Source: an uncultured Clostridium sp. (GTDB lineage: Bacteria; Bacillota; Clostridia; Lachnospirales; Lachnospiraceae). Taken from it: DNA of 18,756 nucleotides. Position 1 is the stretch's first letter; every line of letters begins with the position of its first letter. The translations under genes were made by a program, and so were the position numbers. The stretch lies in the NCBI GenBank assembly GCA_900552885.1, contig USBM01000012.1:1-18756 (forward strand), given 5' to 3'. Of this stretch, positions 16,126-18,756 are shown in pieces. The notes below the pieces were generated by a model, which worked only from the letters and a program-made list of their open reading frames with translations, had not been told where the DNA came from and did no database searches.

Positions 16126-18630
16126 TTAACATCTACTTTCTTTCAGTTCTGACAACTTGCGAATCATATCATCCCGGATGATAATGCGAACCCGCAATTC
16201 CTCTCTATTTGGTTTCCTATTCACTTGTACATCTGATTCTGTTATAGCAATCTCTTTATGACTATCTTGCTGAACTCCTTCAATCGTCTGTCCTTCTACA
16301 CTCTCCGGAAGTAACTCTTCCTCTGTTGCCTGTTCCTCCATGTTCTCCGGAAGCAACTCTTCCTCTGTTGCCTGTTCCTCCATGTTCTCCAGAAGCAACT
16401 CTTCCTCTGTTGCCTGTCTTTCAACATTTTCCCGAGACTCATCAGTTGCCCATTCTTCTACACTTTCTTGAAGTATTTCCTCACCTTCCTGAGATTCTTT
16501 TATCGTCGATGCCCCGATATTTTCCTGTAAATTCTCTTTTACCTCAGATTCCTGTGCATCCTCTTTCCTCTCATTGAAGACTATTGATTCTGCAAACGTA
16601 AGATTCTCATCTTTCTGTTTCTCAAAGCTCTGCAACTCTACCGATGGAATAATCTCGTCAAAATCCACAATCGGCTCTTCTGCATAAATCTCCTTCACTG
16701 CTAATTGTTCCGGCATTGGGTTCATCTCATTTGTTGAATCCTTTGGTTGCCATGAGTCAAATGAGTAATCCTCAACAACAAAATCATTCTGTTCATAGCT
16801 AGCCTTCGACTCAAATTGTCCTGAATCTTCACCCGTATAATATTCTTTGTTATCAATCATCTGATGTAGAATCTCTGCTTCCTGAGGAATTGCTTCCTTC
16901 ATCTGATCATCCACATCCGATTGCACAACTGACATAAAACCTAATGTATCTAACGGTTCCTCTTCCTTATTATCAGCAAGGAACTGTGCCTTTAACTCTT
17001 CAAAGGATACCGTTGCAATCTTCTGTGCTGTTACACCTTCCTGAATAACAACTTCCTCTGGTATAACCACCTCTTCTGCACTTTCCGTATTCGAATCTTT
17101 ACGATTCCACCTGCGAAGTCTTGCTTCTTTCTTCTCCTCCTCCAAACGCATAGATGCTTCTAACGCTTCTAACTCTATCCGCTCCTCTTCTTCCTTCTTT
17201 GCCTCAATATCCGCAATCTCATCTGCCGACATCGCCTCTAAAGAATCCGGAATCAAAGCATCTAATTCCTCATTCATAACGACCTCACCAACCGTCTTCT
17301 TTGGTGGTTCTAGTACGTTTTCAATAATACCATCTACAAACTCATCCGAAAGTTGCTCGATCGGTTCTGCATCTACCGGCAGTTTAGCCGCCACTACATT
17401 ACCCAAAGACCCCGTCGCTTTAGATACATTGTCTTTCAACGCATCCGCGACACTCTTAGCTTGTGTCTTCGCCTTGGTTGTATCAATATCCTTCACACTT
17501 TGTGCAACATGTCGAGCCGTCTCTAATATCTTTTCTTTATCTACTTTCTTAGAAAGAATCTTCTCTAATGCCGCCTCGCGTTCGTTCTTTTGCTGTTCTT
17601 CTAAAGAAACAGCATCTACCATAACATGATCCGCATCCTGCGTTTCCTTACGTTCAGCCTCTCCAGAAGATAACTCTTCTGTATGGCTGTCTATGCTTAC
17701 CTCTGCCGCAAATTCATCTGACTTTTTCTCCGTTGTTTCTGTTTGTGCATTCCCATCCTCAAACGACACTGTCGGCTGCTCCTTATCTTCCTTCACATCG
17801 TCTTTGTTATGATCTGCGCTTTCATCCTCTTCCTTATTCTTCTTGCGGCTTGTTTTCTTTTTCTTTTTCTTTTCCTTGACCGGCTTGGCATCTATACCAT
17901 CCTTATCATCTGCCTCCACCATAATTCTTGCCTCCGGTGGATACATCCGCAAATGATCAGCCTCTAATATTGCATCTTCCTGTGCAATCAGATTGCCAAA
18001 CATCTCCTGATCTTCCGGCTGTTCTTCCTTTGGATAACAATAGAAATATTGATCAACATCTAACTTGTCGTCTATATAATCTATAACCGGTTGTACATAA
18101 ATAGAATCTCTAAAATTCTCTAAAATATATTGGCTCTCTTCTAATGCTTTATCTTTCCTGCCCATCTTATCATACAATAAAATGGCTTCGAAATTCCATC
18201 GATCATCCGGCATCCGTTCCAAAATCGGAATCAAAATGGCTGCTATCTCCTTAACATCAGTTCCTTGTGCCTTCTTCACCAAATATTCCAAATAATCCTG
18301 CTGAGTATCTTCCGGTGCAACATAAAACTTATACTGCTCGTAATACTTCTGTGCTCTGGAATAATACCCTAATTCCAAATACAACAATATCAATTCATAT
18401 ATAATACGAGTTCCCTGAGGTGACATCTGATGAGCCTTCAACAAATATTTCCGGCTGTCATAATATCTCTTATTCTCCCGGAATATCTCACCACTAATTC
18501 TCAAAAACTGTGGGTTGATGGACTTATCCAGATTCTGCGTATCCAATATCTCAAGTGCTTCCGCAAACTTCTTCTCTTCTGCCAATTCCTTTATGCGATT
18601 GATACTAGATATACTAATTCCCGTACTCAC
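16126..18630 (-). CDS. TPR-domain protein with a long acidic disordered region
   Basis: This 834-residue protein is not one I can name. About residues 7-190 are TPR-like helical hairpins (for example FAEALEILDTQNL, KRYYDSRKYLLKAHQMSPQG and YYSRAQKYYEQYKFYV), normally a protein-protein interaction platform. A lysine cluster (about 252-259) follows, then some 550 residues rich in Glu, Asp, Ser and Thr with little predicted fold, and a short basic C-terminus. There is no signal peptide or membrane span. Three 14-residue acidic repeats lie at 737-778. An in-frame GTG at 18657 directly follows the rhomboid stop. The GTG at 18630 is preferred because AGAGGTG is 6 bases ahead of it. Its stop is 3 bases before the pseudo-AAA gene, so the two proteins are probably made together and may interact. 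Confidence 0.85.
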   Translation of the reverse strand: MSTGISISSINRIKELAEEKKFAEALEILDTQNLDKSINPQFLRISGEIFRENKRYYDSRKYLLKAHQMSPQGTRIIYELILLYLELGYYSRAQKYYEQYKFYVAPEDTQQDYLEYLVKKAQGTDVKEIAAILIPILERMPDDRWNFEAILLYDKMGRKDKALEESQYILENFRDSIYVQPVIDYIDDKLDVDQYFYCYPKEEQPEDQEMFGNLIAQEDAILEADHLRMYPPEARIMVEADDKDGIDAKPVKEKKKKKKTSRKKNKEEDESADHNKDDVKEDKEQPTVSFEDGNAQTETTEKKSDEFAAEVSIDSHTEELSSGEAERKETQDADHVMVDAVSLEEQQKNEREAALEKILSKKVDKEKILETARHVAQSVKDIDTTKAKTQAKSVADALKDNVSKATGSLGNVVAAKLPVDAEPIEQLSDEFVDGIIENVLEPPKKTVGEVVMNEELDALIPDSLEAMSADEIADIEAKKEEEERIELEALEASMRLEEEKKEARLRRWNRKDSNTESAEEVVIPEEVVIQEGVTAQKIATVSFEELKAQFLADNKEEEPLDTLGFMSVVQSDVDDQMKEAIPQEAEILHQMIDNKEYYTGEDSGQFESKASYEQNDFVVEDYSFDSWQPKDSTNEMNPMPEQLAVKEIYAEEPIVDFDEIIPSVELQSFEKQKDENLTFAESIVFNERKEDAQESEVKENLQENIGASTIKESQEGEEILQESVEEWATDESRENVERQATEEELLLENMEEQATEEELLPENMEEQATEEELLPESVEGQTIEGVQQDSHKEIAITESDVQVNRKPNREELRVRIIIRDDMIRKLSELKESRC
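16297..16422 (-). repeat. In-frame 42-bp tandem repeat, three copies
   Basis: Three copies encode variants of EEQATEEELLPENM (residues 737-778 of the TPR protein), at 16381-16422, 16339-16380 and 16297-16338. Diverged half-copies flank both ends (EEWATDESRENV and EGQTIEG), so the array is older at its edges. Confidence 0.85.
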
Positions 18631-18636
18631 AAATTT

Positions 18637-18643
18637 CACCTCT
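18637..18643 (-). promoter_or_regulatory. Ribosome binding site deciding the TPR gene start
   Basis: AGAGGTG is 6 bases before the GTG at 18630. The other GTG at 18657 has no comparable site. Confidence 0.75.
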
Positions 18644-18657
18644 TCAAAACTGCTCAC

Positions 18658-18756
18658 TTATTTCAGTTTACCATATTGTGCAATCTTTGACAATAAAAAA
18701 CCACCAAATATTCCACTAATAAGACCACCAATATGTGCAGCATTATCAACACCAAT
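18658..18756 (-). CDS. Rhomboid family intramembrane serine protease, C-terminal end only
   Basis: Only the last 32 residues are in the window; the gene continues beyond the right edge. The segment VDNAAHIGGLISGIFGGFLL is the final transmembrane helix of rhomboid proteases, with the catalytic histidine in NAAHIGG and the GxxxGxxGG helix-packing glycines. Rhomboids cleave transmembrane substrates within the membrane. The stop lies 27 bases before the preferred TPR gene start, so the two genes are likely in one operon. The catalytic GxSG serine motif cannot be checked here. Confidence 0.85.
   Translation of the reverse strand: MGVDNAAHIGGLISGIFGGFLLSKIAQYGKLK

Noticed and set aside
16326..16577. 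Proline-rich + strand reading frame with repeats
   Set aside because: It is the antisense of the 42-bp acidic repeats in the TPR gene.

Overview
The window reads as chromosomal DNA of a low-GC anaerobic Firmicute, most likely a butyrate-producing Lachnospiraceae. The evidence is the clostridial gene order thl-crt-hbd-bcd-etfB-etfA, a butyrate kinase close by, strong AGGAGG-type ribosome binding sites and AT-rich spacers. Use of butyrate kinase rather than only butyryl-CoA:acetate CoA-transferase would suit Coprococcus- or Butyrivibrio-like bacteria, but the genus is inferred. No rRNA, tRNA, CRISPR array, insertion sequence or phage gene was found, and no gene-free stretch exceeds about 225 bases.

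Layout, left to right. A butyrate kinase gene (+ strand) enters from the left edge, missing only its first few codons. It converges on a minus-strand gene for a LysM/glycosyl-hydrolase-18 protein of the YaaH/SleL type; a 13-bp perfect hairpin lies inside the last codons of the latter. Next on the minus strand is an AzgA-type (NCS2) purine permease with a clear terminator. Then comes the six-gene butyryl-CoA operon (4220-10329), read from a good promoter at 10392-10420. Upstream of it are a YgiQ-type radical-SAM gene and mreB, which share a promoter at 13499-13528. The right third (13600-18756) holds two large genes, a tandem-repeat coiled-coil protein with a degenerate AAA-like domain and a TPR/acidic protein, followed by the C-terminus of a rhomboid protease at the right edge. 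All genes except butyrate kinase are on the minus strand.

How they work together. Thl, Crt, Hbd and Bcd-EtfAB convert two acetyl-CoA to butyryl-CoA. The final Bcd-Etf step is, in clostridia, coupled to ferredoxin reduction by electron bifurcation. Butyrate kinase then makes ATP and butyrate from butyryl-phosphate; its partner phosphotransbutyrylase is not in the window and would be expected just to the left.

The least explained part is the rhomboid - TPR protein - pseudo-AAA coiled-coil protein cluster next to mreB. The C-terminal domain of the 840-residue protein has a P-loop without its lysine (GQYGFGTTT), a Walker-B-like LVIEN and no obvious arginine finger, on the end of a repeat rod predicted to be an ER/K single alpha-helix. 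This looks like a structural or scaffold module, possibly of the cell envelope or cytoskeleton. That role is inference from architecture and neighbourhood only.
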